Assembly (NCBI GenBank): GCA_014377495.1
Contig: JACMPN010000018.1
Span: 1-7,790, forward strand
DNA from: Candidatus Sericytochromatia bacterium
Lineage (GTDB): Bacteria > Cyanobacteriota > Sericytochromatia > JACMPN01
Reading direction: 5' to 3'
Length of the DNA: 7,790 bases
Part shown: positions 1 through 5,414 of the stretch, piece by piece
Numbering within the stretch: the stretch's first letter is position 1
Layout of the letters: each line of letters opens with the position of its first letter
Translations under genes and position numbers: made by a program
The notes under the pieces: generated by a model
The model's input: the letters and a program-made list of their open reading frames with translations, nothing else
What the model was told of the DNA's origin: nothing
Databases searched by the model: none

Positions 1-271
1 CCTTCAGCCAGGCCCGCCGGCAGCAGCGTTTGCGCAGCGCCGCCGGCATCGCGGCCGGCACGGCCAAGCCAAATCCCTGCTGCTGGGGCGCCAACATCAC
101 GGCCACGCCCAGCGCCTTGCCCAAATGGACGATGGCATAGGCGGCAGCGGCATTGGCCGTCGTCAACGTGCCGCCGCCCGGCGGCAACGTGGCCGTCAGC
201 CCGGCCAGCAGGGCCGACTGGCAGCAGGTCGTTTCGGGCAACTGTTGGATGAGCTCATCCCGCAGCTTCAT
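1..271 (-). CDS. whiA: WhiA-family DNA-binding regulator, N-terminal part (gene runs off the left edge)
   Basis: This is the first 90 codons of a minus-strand gene that continues beyond base 1. WhiA proteins join a LAGLIDADG-homing-endonuclease-like N-terminal domain to a C-terminal helix-turn-helix. They act in sporulation in Streptomyces and in cell division or chromosome segregation in Bacillus. Three things point to WhiA: the opening MKLRDELIQQL, a Cys-Cys followed by a hydrophobic helix (residues 16–25) and an Asn-Ala-Ala helix (40–50), and especially RKRCCRRAWLK at residues 80–90, which matches the hallmark CC[KR]R-x-[YF]-[LM]-RG segment that opens the second half of the N-terminal domain. 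The ATG at 271 is preceded by GAGAGGACCACG, a good ribosome-binding site. The gene starts 26 nt after the yvcK stop, in the canonical position after rapZ and yvcK. The stretch before the CCRR motif is roughly 30 residues shorter than in the Bacillus subtilis protein. The helix-turn-helix lies outside the window. Confidence 0.88.
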   Translation of the reverse strand, partial: MKLRDELIQQLPETTCCQSALLAGLTATLPPGGGTLTTANAAAAYAIVHLGKALGVAVMLAPQQQGFGLAVPAAMPAALRKRCCRRAWLK

Positions 272-297
272 CGTGGTCCTCTCAAGCGGCCGGGGCC

Positions 298-1596
298 TTA
301 CCGCGAAGGCCGGAGATCGGCGGGGGCGGTCTGGCTCAGAGGCCCCGATCCCCAGCGTCGCGGCAGCAGCTTCAAATTGAGACGGCCTTCCACCCACCCG
401 AGGATGGCCCGGGCGAGCTTGTCGGAATCATGGCGGACCCGATCCCCCTCCCACAGTAACCCGCCCAGGACCACCTGCACGTGCATCGCCGCCAGGGCGT
501 CCGCATCGATGACCACCGGGACGGAGCCGTTCGCCTCGTACTGGGCCCGCAGCACCGTCGGCGGGTGGTCGTTGACGAGGATGGCGTCCACCAGGGTGGA
601 GCCCAGATGGCGGCTCAGTGCGGCGAGATGGTCGGACGCCGTGTAGTGGCTCGTCTCGCCGGGCTGGGTCATCACGTTGCAGACGAACAGTTTGGCCGCC
701 TTGGAGTGGCGGATGGCGGCGGTGATCCCCGGGACGAGCAGATTCGGCAAAATCGACGTGTAAAGGGAGCCCGGACCGATGAGGATCACGTCCGCCGCCA
801 TGATTGCCTGCAGGGCATCCGGCAACGGCAAAGGTGCGTCCGGCTCCAGTCGCAGTTGGACGATCTGCCCGCCCGCAGCGGTGATCGCCGACTCGCCGAT
901 GATCTCCTGACCGTCTGCCATGTGGGCGACGAGGGTGATCGCATCGAGACTGACTGGCAGCACCTGGCCGCGCACGGCGAGGACCTTGCTGGCCGCCCGG
1001 ACGCCTTCCTCGAAGTCCCCGGCGATGTCGGCCATCGCCGTCAGAAAGAGGTTGCCGAAGCTGTGCCCGGCCAGTTCGCCGTCGGCAAAGCGGTATTCGA
1101 AGAGCGTGGTGAGCAGCTCTTCCTCGTCCGCCAAAGCGGCCAGGCAGTTGCGGATGTCGCCTGGCGGAACGACGCCGAGGTCCCGCCGCAGCCGGCCCGA
1201 GGAGCCGCCGTCGTCGGCGACGGTGACGATGGCCGTCACCGAGTCGCAGTAGACTTTCAGCCCCCGCAGGGCCGAGGCCAGGCCGTGACCGCCGCCGATC
1301 GCCACCACCCGGATGCGGGCGGGGCCGGGCCGGTCCCGCTGCAGGCTCGCCAGCAAAGGGCGCCGGCCATCGGCATCGACAACCCGCTCGACGTGCGTGA
1401 CCAGCCGGTTCAAACCAAACGCCGTCAGCACCAGCCCGATCGCGGCCATGATGACCCTGACCGTCGCCGACCAGCCGGGCGTGCCGGTCAGCGCCGCCAA
1501 CAGGGCCGAATCCATGGCCAACAGCCCGATGCCGATCGCCGCCAGCCAGCGTTTGATATTCAGACCGAGGCTGAGCCAGCCCCACCCGGAACCCAT
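298..1596 (-). CDS. yvcK: YvcK/CofD-like gluconeogenesis factor with N-terminal membrane helices
   Basis: This 432-residue protein belongs to the YvcK branch of the CofD-like family. YvcK binds UDP-sugars such as UDP-GlcNAc and is needed for growth on gluconeogenic carbon sources and for normal cell-wall synthesis in Bacillus; it is not the 2-phospho-L-lactate transferase of F420 synthesis. Visible motifs are the glycine-rich GGGHGLASALRGLK (101–114), ADDGGSSGRLRRDLG (127–141), PPGDIRNCL (144–152), HSFGNLFLTAM (178–188), GPGSLYTSILPNLL (274–287) and NVMTQPGET (307–314). Two hydrophobic segments near residues 17–37 and 45–62 suggest a membrane-anchored N-terminus, which the short Bacillus form lacks. 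The ATG start is preceded at about 8 nt by GGGG and keeps both helices in frame. The gene lies 22 nt downstream of rapZ and 26 nt upstream of whiA, so the three are probably cotranscribed. The identification is firm; the membrane anchor is inferred from hydrophobicity. Confidence 0.95.
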   Translation of the reverse strand: MGSGWGWLSLGLNIKRWLAAIGIGLLAMDSALLAALTGTPGWSATVRVIMAAIGLVLTAFGLNRLVTHVERVVDADGRRPLLASLQRDRPGPARIRVVAIGGGHGLASALRGLKVYCDSVTAIVTVADDGGSSGRLRRDLGVVPPGDIRNCLAALADEEELLTTLFEYRFADGELAGHSFGNLFLTAMADIAGDFEEGVRAASKVLAVRGQVLPVSLDAITLVAHMADGQEIIGESAITAAGGQIVQLRLEPDAPLPLPDALQAIMAADVILIGPGSLYTSILPNLLVPGITAAIRHSKAAKLFVCNVMTQPGETSHYTASDHLAALSRHLGSTLVDAILVNDHPPTVLRAQYEANGSVPVVIDADALAAMHVQVVLGGLLWEGDRVRHDSDKLARAILGWVEGRLNLKLLPRRWGSGPLSQTAPADLRPSR

Positions 1597-1618
1597 CAGG
1601 GCGCCCCGCTGCCAGCCA

Positions 1619-2518
1619 TCAGACGGAAGGCTCCGCGTAACGGGCCGGCTCGCGGAACATGTCCCGGTGCCGCTCGATCACGCCGGCCTGATCCGTCTCC
1701 AGCCGGGTGACGAGCTCATGGGCGATGGCGACCGAGCGATGCCGGCCGCCCGTGCAGCCGACGGCGATCGTCAGCGAGGTCTTGCCCTCGGCCCGGTAAT
1801 GGGGCAACAGGTGCCGCAGGAACCCTTCCAGCTGAGTCAAAAAGGCCTTGGTCACCTCCTGGCCGAGGACGTAATCCCGCACGGGAGCATCCATGCCGGT
1901 ATGCGGCTTTAGGAGGGGGTCGTAGTGCGGGTTCGGCAAAAAGCGCACGTCGAAGACCAGGTCCGCGTCCAGCGGCAGGCCGAACCGGAAGCCGAAGCTG
2001 ATCACGCTGATCTGCAGGCGGGCGTCGACGGCTTCAGGATCGACGAGGCTGCTGACGATCTGGTTCTTCAGCTCCGTGGAGGTCAGGGCCGTCGTATCAA
2101 CGAGGACGTCGGCCAACGCCCGCATCTCGGCCAGGATCTGCCGCTCGACGGCAATGCTCTCCAGCAACGGGGCATCGGTCGAGGCCATCAGGGGATGGCG
2201 GCGACGGGTCTCGCTGAAGCGCTGGACGAGGATGGGATTGCTCGCCTCCAGAAAGAGGATCCGGTAGGGAATGCCGCGCTCGCGCAAGGCGTGCAGGGAA
2301 CCCGAGAGGTCATGGAGAAAGCTGCCCCCGCGGCTGTCGACGACCAGGGCGACCCGGGTGAACTGCCCCCGGATCAGGTCGGCGAACGGCGCGATCAGGG
2401 CCGGCAGCAGGTTGTCGACACAGAAATAGCCCACGTCCTCCAGGCAGCGCAGGGCCTGGGACTTGCCCGCCCCGGACAGCCCGGACACGATGAGGAGGGG
2501 CTTGGCATTGGACACCAT
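1619..2518 (-). CDS. rapZ: RapZ/YvcJ nucleotide-binding regulator
   Basis: This is a P-loop protein of the RapZ (YvcJ) family. In enterobacteria RapZ binds RNA and controls GlmS and hence glucosamine-6-phosphate synthesis. The Gram-positive YvcJ hydrolyses nucleotides and has been linked to competence. From the chosen Met the protein is 299 residues, close to the usual length. It shows Walker A GLSGAGKS (13–20), the family signature GYFCVDNL (30–37), a Walker B-like LVVDSRGG (58–65), RFSETRRRHPL (100–110), the SFGFRFGLP segment of the C-terminal domain and GCTGGRHRSV (254–263). The frame stays open for 45 more codons to 2653, but that extension (for example SKPHQQAFRAV) does not resemble the family. 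The family motifs begin a few residues after the ATG at 2518, which has GGGGG about 12 nt upstream. This is the first gene of the rapZ–yvcK–whiA operon; trxB, often upstream in other Firmicutes, is absent here. Confidence 0.94.
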   Translation of the reverse strand: MVSNAKPLLIVSGLSGAGKSQALRCLEDVGYFCVDNLLPALIAPFADLIRGQFTRVALVVDSRGGSFLHDLSGSLHALRERGIPYRILFLEASNPILVQRFSETRRRHPLMASTDAPLLESIAVERQILAEMRALADVLVDTTALTSTELKNQIVSSLVDPEAVDARLQISVISFGFRFGLPLDADLVFDVRFLPNPHYDPLLKPHTGMDAPVRDYVLGQEVTKAFLTQLEGFLRHLLPHYRAEGKTSLTIAVGCTGGRHRSVAIAHELVTRLETDQAGVIERHRDMFREPARYAEPSV

Positions 2519-2607
2519 GGTAATCAACGTCCCCCGTGACAGGATGCGGGCCGCTTCACTGACCGCTCGAAAAGCCTGCTGGTGAGGCTTTGAACCGGAC
2601 AGTTTGA

Positions 2608-2640
2608 CCCGTCCCAGTCTAGCATGGTGACCGATGTCAC
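2608..2640 (-). promoter_or_regulatory. Possible promoter and operator-like palindrome of the rapZ operon
   Basis: On the minus strand TGCTAGACT (2623–2615) resembles an extended -10 element (TGnTATAAT) with four of six matches in the hexamer. No convincing -35 sits 17 nt upstream, as extended -10 promoters allow. Just upstream lies the perfect palindrome GTGAC-CGAT-GTCAC (2627–2640), placed where a regulator could cover the spacer region. Transcription would start near 2608, giving a leader of about 90 nt before the rapZ ATG at 2518. The stretch 2641–2700 next to it is clearly less GC-rich (about 22 of 60 bases), as promoter regions often are. This is pattern evidence only. Confidence 0.25.
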
Positions 2641-2738
2641 TCAGCCGTATCACAACCGTTACTTAATTGAAAATAAGCCAATGCATATTCAGTCGTTTAC
2701 CAAGTTCCGCCGAGGGGCGACCGATAACCCTTGCAGAA

Positions 2739-2750
2739 GAGGGGGTGGAG
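2739..2750 (+). promoter_or_regulatory. Strong ribosome-binding site of the small plus-strand gene
   Basis: The purine block GAGGGGGTGGAG ends 3 nt before the ATG at 2754, and its GGGGG core ends 8 nt before it. It is one of the best Shine–Dalgarno-like sequences in the window. It decides the start at 2754 over the TTG at 2667, which would begin an otherwise open in-frame extension. Confidence 0.5.
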
Positions 2751-2753
2751 ACC

Positions 2754-3143
2754 ATGGTTGGACATCATCAGAACGATCTCGCCAAGATGCGTGCCGTACC
2801 CAGCGTGCGCCCGATGGAAGAGAGCAGCGACGGCGACTCCCAGACGTCTCCCGGCTACGACCAGGGCGGTGCCGCCACTGGCCGCAAAGGTTTCGTGGAG
2901 CGCCGCCGGCGCCCCCGCCGGGGTCCCTGGACCGCCGATGTCGTGACCATGCCCACCGAAGCCCAGGCCCATTCCCGCATCTGCCTGATCACCGAACCGC
3001 AGGCCCCCATGGCCACCTTTAACCCGGTCGCCGTGTCCATGGCCAGTGTCATGGCCGGTCGCTCGGGTACCCGGGGCCGGACTCGGGTCGGCATGCTGAA
3101 CCTGCCGATGAGCGGCAATATCGGTTCCGCCAAACGGGCGTAA
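2754..3143 (+). CDS. Small basic hypothetical protein (129 residues)
   Basis: I do not recognise this protein. It is divergent from rapZ and ends in TAA. The N-terminal third is polar (MVGHHQNDLAKMRAVPSVRP, then an acidic/serine patch EESSDGDSQ). An arginine block, ERRRRPRRG, follows at residues 48–56. The rest is rich in Met, Ala, Gly and Ser with recurring Met motifs (VTMP, PMAT, SMASVMAG, GMLNLPMSG). There is no signal peptide or membrane helix. Two observations favour a real gene: the purine-rich ribosome-binding site just before the ATG, and base composition by codon position. My hand count gives GC of about 80% at third, 66% at first and 59% at second positions, the order expected for a true frame in GC-rich DNA. 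The antisense frame over 2855–3169 shares the third positions but would have second richer than first, so it is less likely. A nucleic-acid-binding role can be guessed from the arginine block but is unsupported. A conserved non-coding region remains possible. Confidence 0.55.
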   Translation: MVGHHQNDLAKMRAVPSVRPMEESSDGDSQTSPGYDQGGAATGRKGFVERRRRPRRGPWTADVVTMPTEAQAHSRICLITEPQAPMATFNPVAVSMASVMAGRSGTRGRTRVGMLNLPMSGNIGSAKRA

Positions 3144-3168
3144 TCACCACCAGTCAACTTCTGTCTCA

Positions 3169-3207
3169 CGGGGCCCTGCGGGGCCTCGTCGACGTTTGGG
3201 TTTTGTC
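3169..3207 (+). terminator. Hairpin with loose T-rich tail after the small hypothetical gene
   Basis: CGGGGCCC (3169–3176) pairs with GGGCCTCG (3181–3188) in an 8-bp stem containing one G·T pair, closed by a TGCG tetraloop. The downstream stretch gtttgggttttg (3194–3205) is T-rich but starts several bases after the stem and is broken by G residues. The hairpin lies 25 nt after the TAA at 3143, a normal place for a terminator. It is at best an imperfect intrinsic terminator. Confidence 0.4.
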
Positions 3208-3397
3208 AGGCAGGCAAACGCAGGACACCAACGCCTGGACGACCAACAATATTCGACCTGGCAGGCAAATCCTGCACGGACACCCTTGCGTGTCGCACCC
3301 GACTGCCCGATGCTGCCGACAGCGTCACGAACGGGTGTCGCCGATCCAGCCCCGCCCTGTTGCCGCCTGAATTGAACCGAAAGCAGACCTCAACCCT
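3189..3397. other. Non-coding stretch ahead of the methyltransferase gene
   Basis: I see no convincing gene here. The stretch contains a 10-bp direct repeat GGCAGGCAAA at 3209–3218 and 3260–3269. The second copy sits inside a small inverted repeat GCAGG-CAAAT-CCTGC (3261–3275). No clear -35/-10 pair is visible, although a promoter for the methyltransferase would be expected here if the hairpin at 3169 terminates transcription. A minus-strand open frame running from the methyltransferase gene into this stretch looks like a shadow. Confidence 0.4.
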
Positions 3398-4219
3398 ATG
3401 AACGCCTTTCGCCAACTGGCCGATGCCTGGTACACCCCCGAGCGGATCGCCGCCGAGCGTGACGCCAAGGAAGTGCAGGCCCACATGATCCTGGCGGCAC
3501 GCCTCTTGCCGCCGGGCGCCTCGGAGATCGCTGAACTCGGCTGCGGTACCGGGACGTTTGGCCGCCTGATGCGGCTGGTGGGCGGCAAATCCGTCACCGG
3601 CTACGAATGGCAACCGGACGCCGCCGCTGCGGCCCGGCGGCATTACGAGGAGGTCGTGGTCCTTGACGTCGAGCAAGAGACGCCAAACCTGGCGCCCGGC
3701 AGCCTGGACGCCATCGTCGCCGTGGATGTGCTGGAATATCTCGCCGATCCGTTTGCCACGCTCGCCCGCTGGGCGACCTATCTAAAGGCGGACGGTGTGA
3801 TCGTCGGCAGTATCCGTAACGCCTCCAACCAACAAAGCGTCCAGAAGCTGCTTTACAAAAGCAGCGTCGCCGGCATCGACGGGCAATCCGTCACCATGGC
3901 CCAACATGGCTACACCATGCAGGACTTGGGTGGCCAGTTGTTCGCCAACAAACTCTGGTTCGATGGCCCGGCCTATGGGACCCGTCAGCCGCTCGAACCG
4001 TCGATTGAACCGCTGGTCGAGTTCATGGTCAGCCAAGGGGCGAATCGGGATCGTTTCACGACCGAAATGGCCACGGAAACCTACGTGTTTCGACTGCGGT
4101 CCGGTCAGCCCAGTGGCCAGCTGGAAGTCCAGCATATCCACACCGGGTCGACCCCGTGGGCGGACGCGCTGCCGGAAATCGTCCCGCGGCAGACTCTGGT
4201 CATTTCATTATCCGATTAG
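3398..4219 (+). CDS. Class I SAM-dependent methyltransferase
   Basis: This 273-residue protein has a Rossmann-type methyltransferase core. Motif I is ELGCGTGTFGR (46–56), the glycine-rich SAM loop. The acidic end of strand 2 is GYEWQPDA (68–75), with Glu70 placed to bind the SAM ribose. DAIVAVDVLEYLADP (104–118) carries the strand 4 motif typical of Methyltransf_11/23-like enzymes. VIVGSIRNASN (134–144) follows as the strand 5 region. The C-terminal third (about 160–273) is not a standard core element and may define the acceptor. No signal peptide or membrane helix is seen, so it is probably cytosolic. The substrate cannot be read from the sequence; the glycosyltransferase and radical SAM neighbours suggest a sugar or modified peptide. 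The ATG has no strong Shine–Dalgarno sequence (only GCAGA about 10 nt upstream). It converges on the radical SAM gene, with 25 nt between the stops. Confidence 0.85.
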   Translation: MNAFRQLADAWYTPERIAAERDAKEVQAHMILAARLLPPGASEIAELGCGTGTFGRLMRLVGGKSVTGYEWQPDAAAAARRHYEEVVVLDVEQETPNLAPGSLDAIVAVDVLEYLADPFATLARWATYLKADGVIVGSIRNASNQQSVQKLLYKSSVAGIDGQSVTMAQHGYTMQDLGGQLFANKLWFDGPAYGTRQPLEPSIEPLVEFMVSQGANRDRFTTEMATETYVFRLRSGQPSGQLEVQHIHTGSTPWADALPEIVPRQTLVISLSD

Positions 4220-4232
4220 GCCGACACACGAC

Positions 4233-4247
4233 TGAGGGCTGGCCTCA
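4233..4247. other. Small inverted repeat between convergent genes
   Basis: TGAGG-GCTGG-CCTCA is a perfect 5-bp inverted repeat with a 5-nt loop. It lies 14 nt after the methyltransferase stop and overlaps the radical SAM stop codon on the other strand. It has no T-run on either side, so it is only a candidate weak bidirectional end signal. Confidence 0.25.
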
Positions 4248-5246
4248 ACCCAGTTGGAGCGATAAGTTGAAAATGTCTTCCAAGGCGGCGATACGTTGCC
4301 GGATGACATGGGACAGTCCGAGTGTCTGCAGTTCGGGTGCAGCGTAGACGCTATACATGTGGATGCCATGATCCATACAGGTGACACATAGCGGATGGGC
4401 GTCACGGCTTGCCTGCAGGTCAGGGGCAGCCATATCCAGATAGTTGCCGATGTTGGCATGCTTGGGATCAAAGACCCCGCAGCAGAGCTTGGCACTGCCA
4501 GTATGGTCGAGCACCATTTGCGCAAAGCGCAACCGGCAGGAGGGGTTACTGAGCTTCTGGGATGCTGCAATGGCCTTTTCGATAGGCAATGCAAAATTCT
4601 TGATCAGCTCACGATCTTCCGCCGTAATCTCCCCGAATTGACTATCCCCAGTCAGATACCCCAGAACTTTCTCCAGAGGCTGCATATAGGCCCAAGCCGG
4701 ATTGAAACCAAACCCGAGACTGCTCGCATATTCCTTCATCAGCACGGCATCTTCCACATTATGCATATATACATGGTAGTTTACATATATATTTGTATTT
4801 ATGTTCATTGAATCGCGAATTTTTGCCACGACTTCCATATTTTCTTTCACCTTATTGATATCACCCTTTCTATGCGTGTAGCCGTAGGTCACCTGGGTAA
4901 AGCCGCTGGCGGATATCACCAGATGCAGTGGATTTTCGGCCATCACGGCCTCGATATTGGGGATCAAGTTCAAATTCGAACTCAGCGAGGGGCGGGCCCC
5001 AAAGCTGTTGACGATGCGCATCATCCCCGCCAGGTCGCGATGCAGAAACGGCTCGGTCCAGTTGTAGAGGTTGACGCAGCTGACCTGGTATTCAGAAACA
5101 GCTTTGGTCATAATTTTTCGCAGCAACTCGGGGGCCATGAAGCCCACCGGATTCTGTTCCCCCAGCCAGTTTCCTTGCGGACAGGAGGGGCAGCGCAAAT
5201 TGCACGAACCGACGAGGTCAATGAGAAATTCCATCCGTGGCTTCAT
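4245..5246 (-). CDS. Radical SAM enzyme with SPASM-like C-terminal cysteines
   Basis: From the ATG at 5246 this protein has 333 residues. It opens with a β-strand and the canonical radical SAM cluster motif CNLRCPSC (Cys15, Cys19, Cys22), which binds the [4Fe-4S] cluster that cleaves SAM. NLYNWTEPFLH (59–69) is the equivalent of the GGEP motif, with Thr where Gly is usual. C-terminal cysteines at 237, 255, 256, 287 and 290 (…NPSCRLR…KLCCGVF…CVTC…) resemble a SPASM or twitch-type auxiliary cluster domain. Such enzymes modify peptides, proteins or sugars; the substrate is unknown. An ATG at 5258 and an open frame to 5405 exist, but GGGGGA ends 4 nt before the 5246 ATG, and the upstream codons lie in a hairpin that looks like leader sequence. 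The gene follows the glycosyltransferase on the same strand. It contains an AT-rich rare-codon patch (residues about 147–163), unlike its neighbours and suggestive of acquisition. Confidence 0.85.
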   Translation of the reverse strand: MKPRMEFLIDLVGSCNLRCPSCPQGNWLGEQNPVGFMAPELLRKIMTKAVSEYQVSCVNLYNWTEPFLHRDLAGMMRIVNSFGARPSLSSNLNLIPNIEAVMAENPLHLVISASGFTQVTYGYTHRKGDINKVKENMEVVAKIRDSMNINTNIYVNYHVYMHNVEDAVLMKEYASSLGFGFNPAWAYMQPLEKVLGYLTGDSQFGEITAEDRELIKNFALPIEKAIAASQKLSNPSCRLRFAQMVLDHTGSAKLCCGVFDPKHANIGNYLDMAAPDLQASRDAHPLCVTCMDHGIHMYSVYAAPELQTLGLSHVIRQRIAALEDIFNLSLQLG

Positions 5247-5261
5247 GACATCCCCCATGAG

Positions 5262-5286
5262 GGCGCCGCCACCCCATGGCGGCGCC
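5262..5286 (-). promoter_or_regulatory. Perfect 9-bp hairpin just upstream of the radical SAM ribosome-binding site
   Basis: GGCGCCGCC (5262–5270) and GGCGGCGCC (5278–5286) are exact reverse complements separated by 7 nt. In the minus-strand transcript the stem ends a few nucleotides before the GGGGGA and ATG of the radical SAM gene. There is no U-tract after it, so a terminator is unlikely. It could protect a processed 3' message or influence ribosome access. The structure is seen directly; the function is inferred. Confidence 0.5.
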
Positions 5287-5323
5287 TTGCTACAAACCCA
5301 AACCCTGGTAACTGTTGGCCTGA

Positions 5324-5339
5324 CTACCGGAAATGGTAG
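5324..5339 (-). other. Small inverted repeat in the glycosyltransferase–radical SAM gap
   Basis: CTACC-GGAAAT-GGTAG is a perfect 5-bp inverted repeat with a 6-nt loop, the middle of three hairpins in this 168-nt gap. It could be an operator half-site pair or just a minor RNA stem; nothing in the sequence distinguishes these. Confidence 0.25.
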
Positions 5340-5378
5340 CAGGTAATCGCAAAGCCCTTGCCGACGGGTTTCCGCCCA

Positions 5379-5399
5379 CTGGCCCGGCACCGGGACCAG
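5379..5399 (-). terminator. Stable hairpin after the glycosyltransferase stop, without a U-tract
   Basis: CTGGCCCG pairs with CGGG-A-CCAG, an 8-bp stem with one bulged base and a GCAC loop. It lies about 15 nt after the TAA of the glycosyltransferase gene on the minus strand. The position fits an intrinsic terminator, but no T-run follows, so partial termination or 3'-end protection is more plausible. Confidence 0.3.
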
Positions 5400-5414
5400 G
5401 GGCATTGCCCGCCT

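Noticed and set aside
481..1710. Long plus-strand open frame of 409 codons opposite yvcK, plus a minus-strand 385-codon frame at 428–1585
   Set aside because: Both overlap yvcK, whose motifs are unmistakable. Their translations are low-complexity Arg/Gly/Gln/His-rich strings typical of shadow frames in GC-rich genes.
1925..2539. Plus-strand open frame opposite rapZ
   Set aside because: It is a shadow of rapZ, with a translation rich in Gln, Gly and Arg and no recognisable motif.
2663..2691. Possible plus-strand promoter with TTGAAA (2667–2672) and TATTCA (2686–2691)
   Set aside because: The spacing is 13 nt, too short for a sigma-70-type promoter, so the AT-richness alone does not justify a call.
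2697..2972. Minus-strand frame of 91 codons opposite the small hypothetical gene
   Set aside because: It has no recognisable motif, and its third positions coincide with the plus frame's first positions, which are less GC-rich.
2855..3169. Minus-strand frame of 104 codons with a GTG start opposite the small hypothetical gene
   Set aside because: It shares third codon positions with the plus frame, but second positions would be more GC-rich than first, which is unlike real genes here. Its ribosome-binding site is weaker. It is kept as the alternative if the plus frame fails.
3206..3676. Minus-strand frame of 156 codons overlapping the methyltransferase start
   Set aside because: It overlaps the SAM-binding motif of a clear methyltransferase, and its own translation has no family signature.
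5262..5286. The 9-bp hairpin as an intrinsic terminator
   Set aside because: No U-tract follows on either strand, and on the minus strand a ribosome-binding site and start codon come directly after it.
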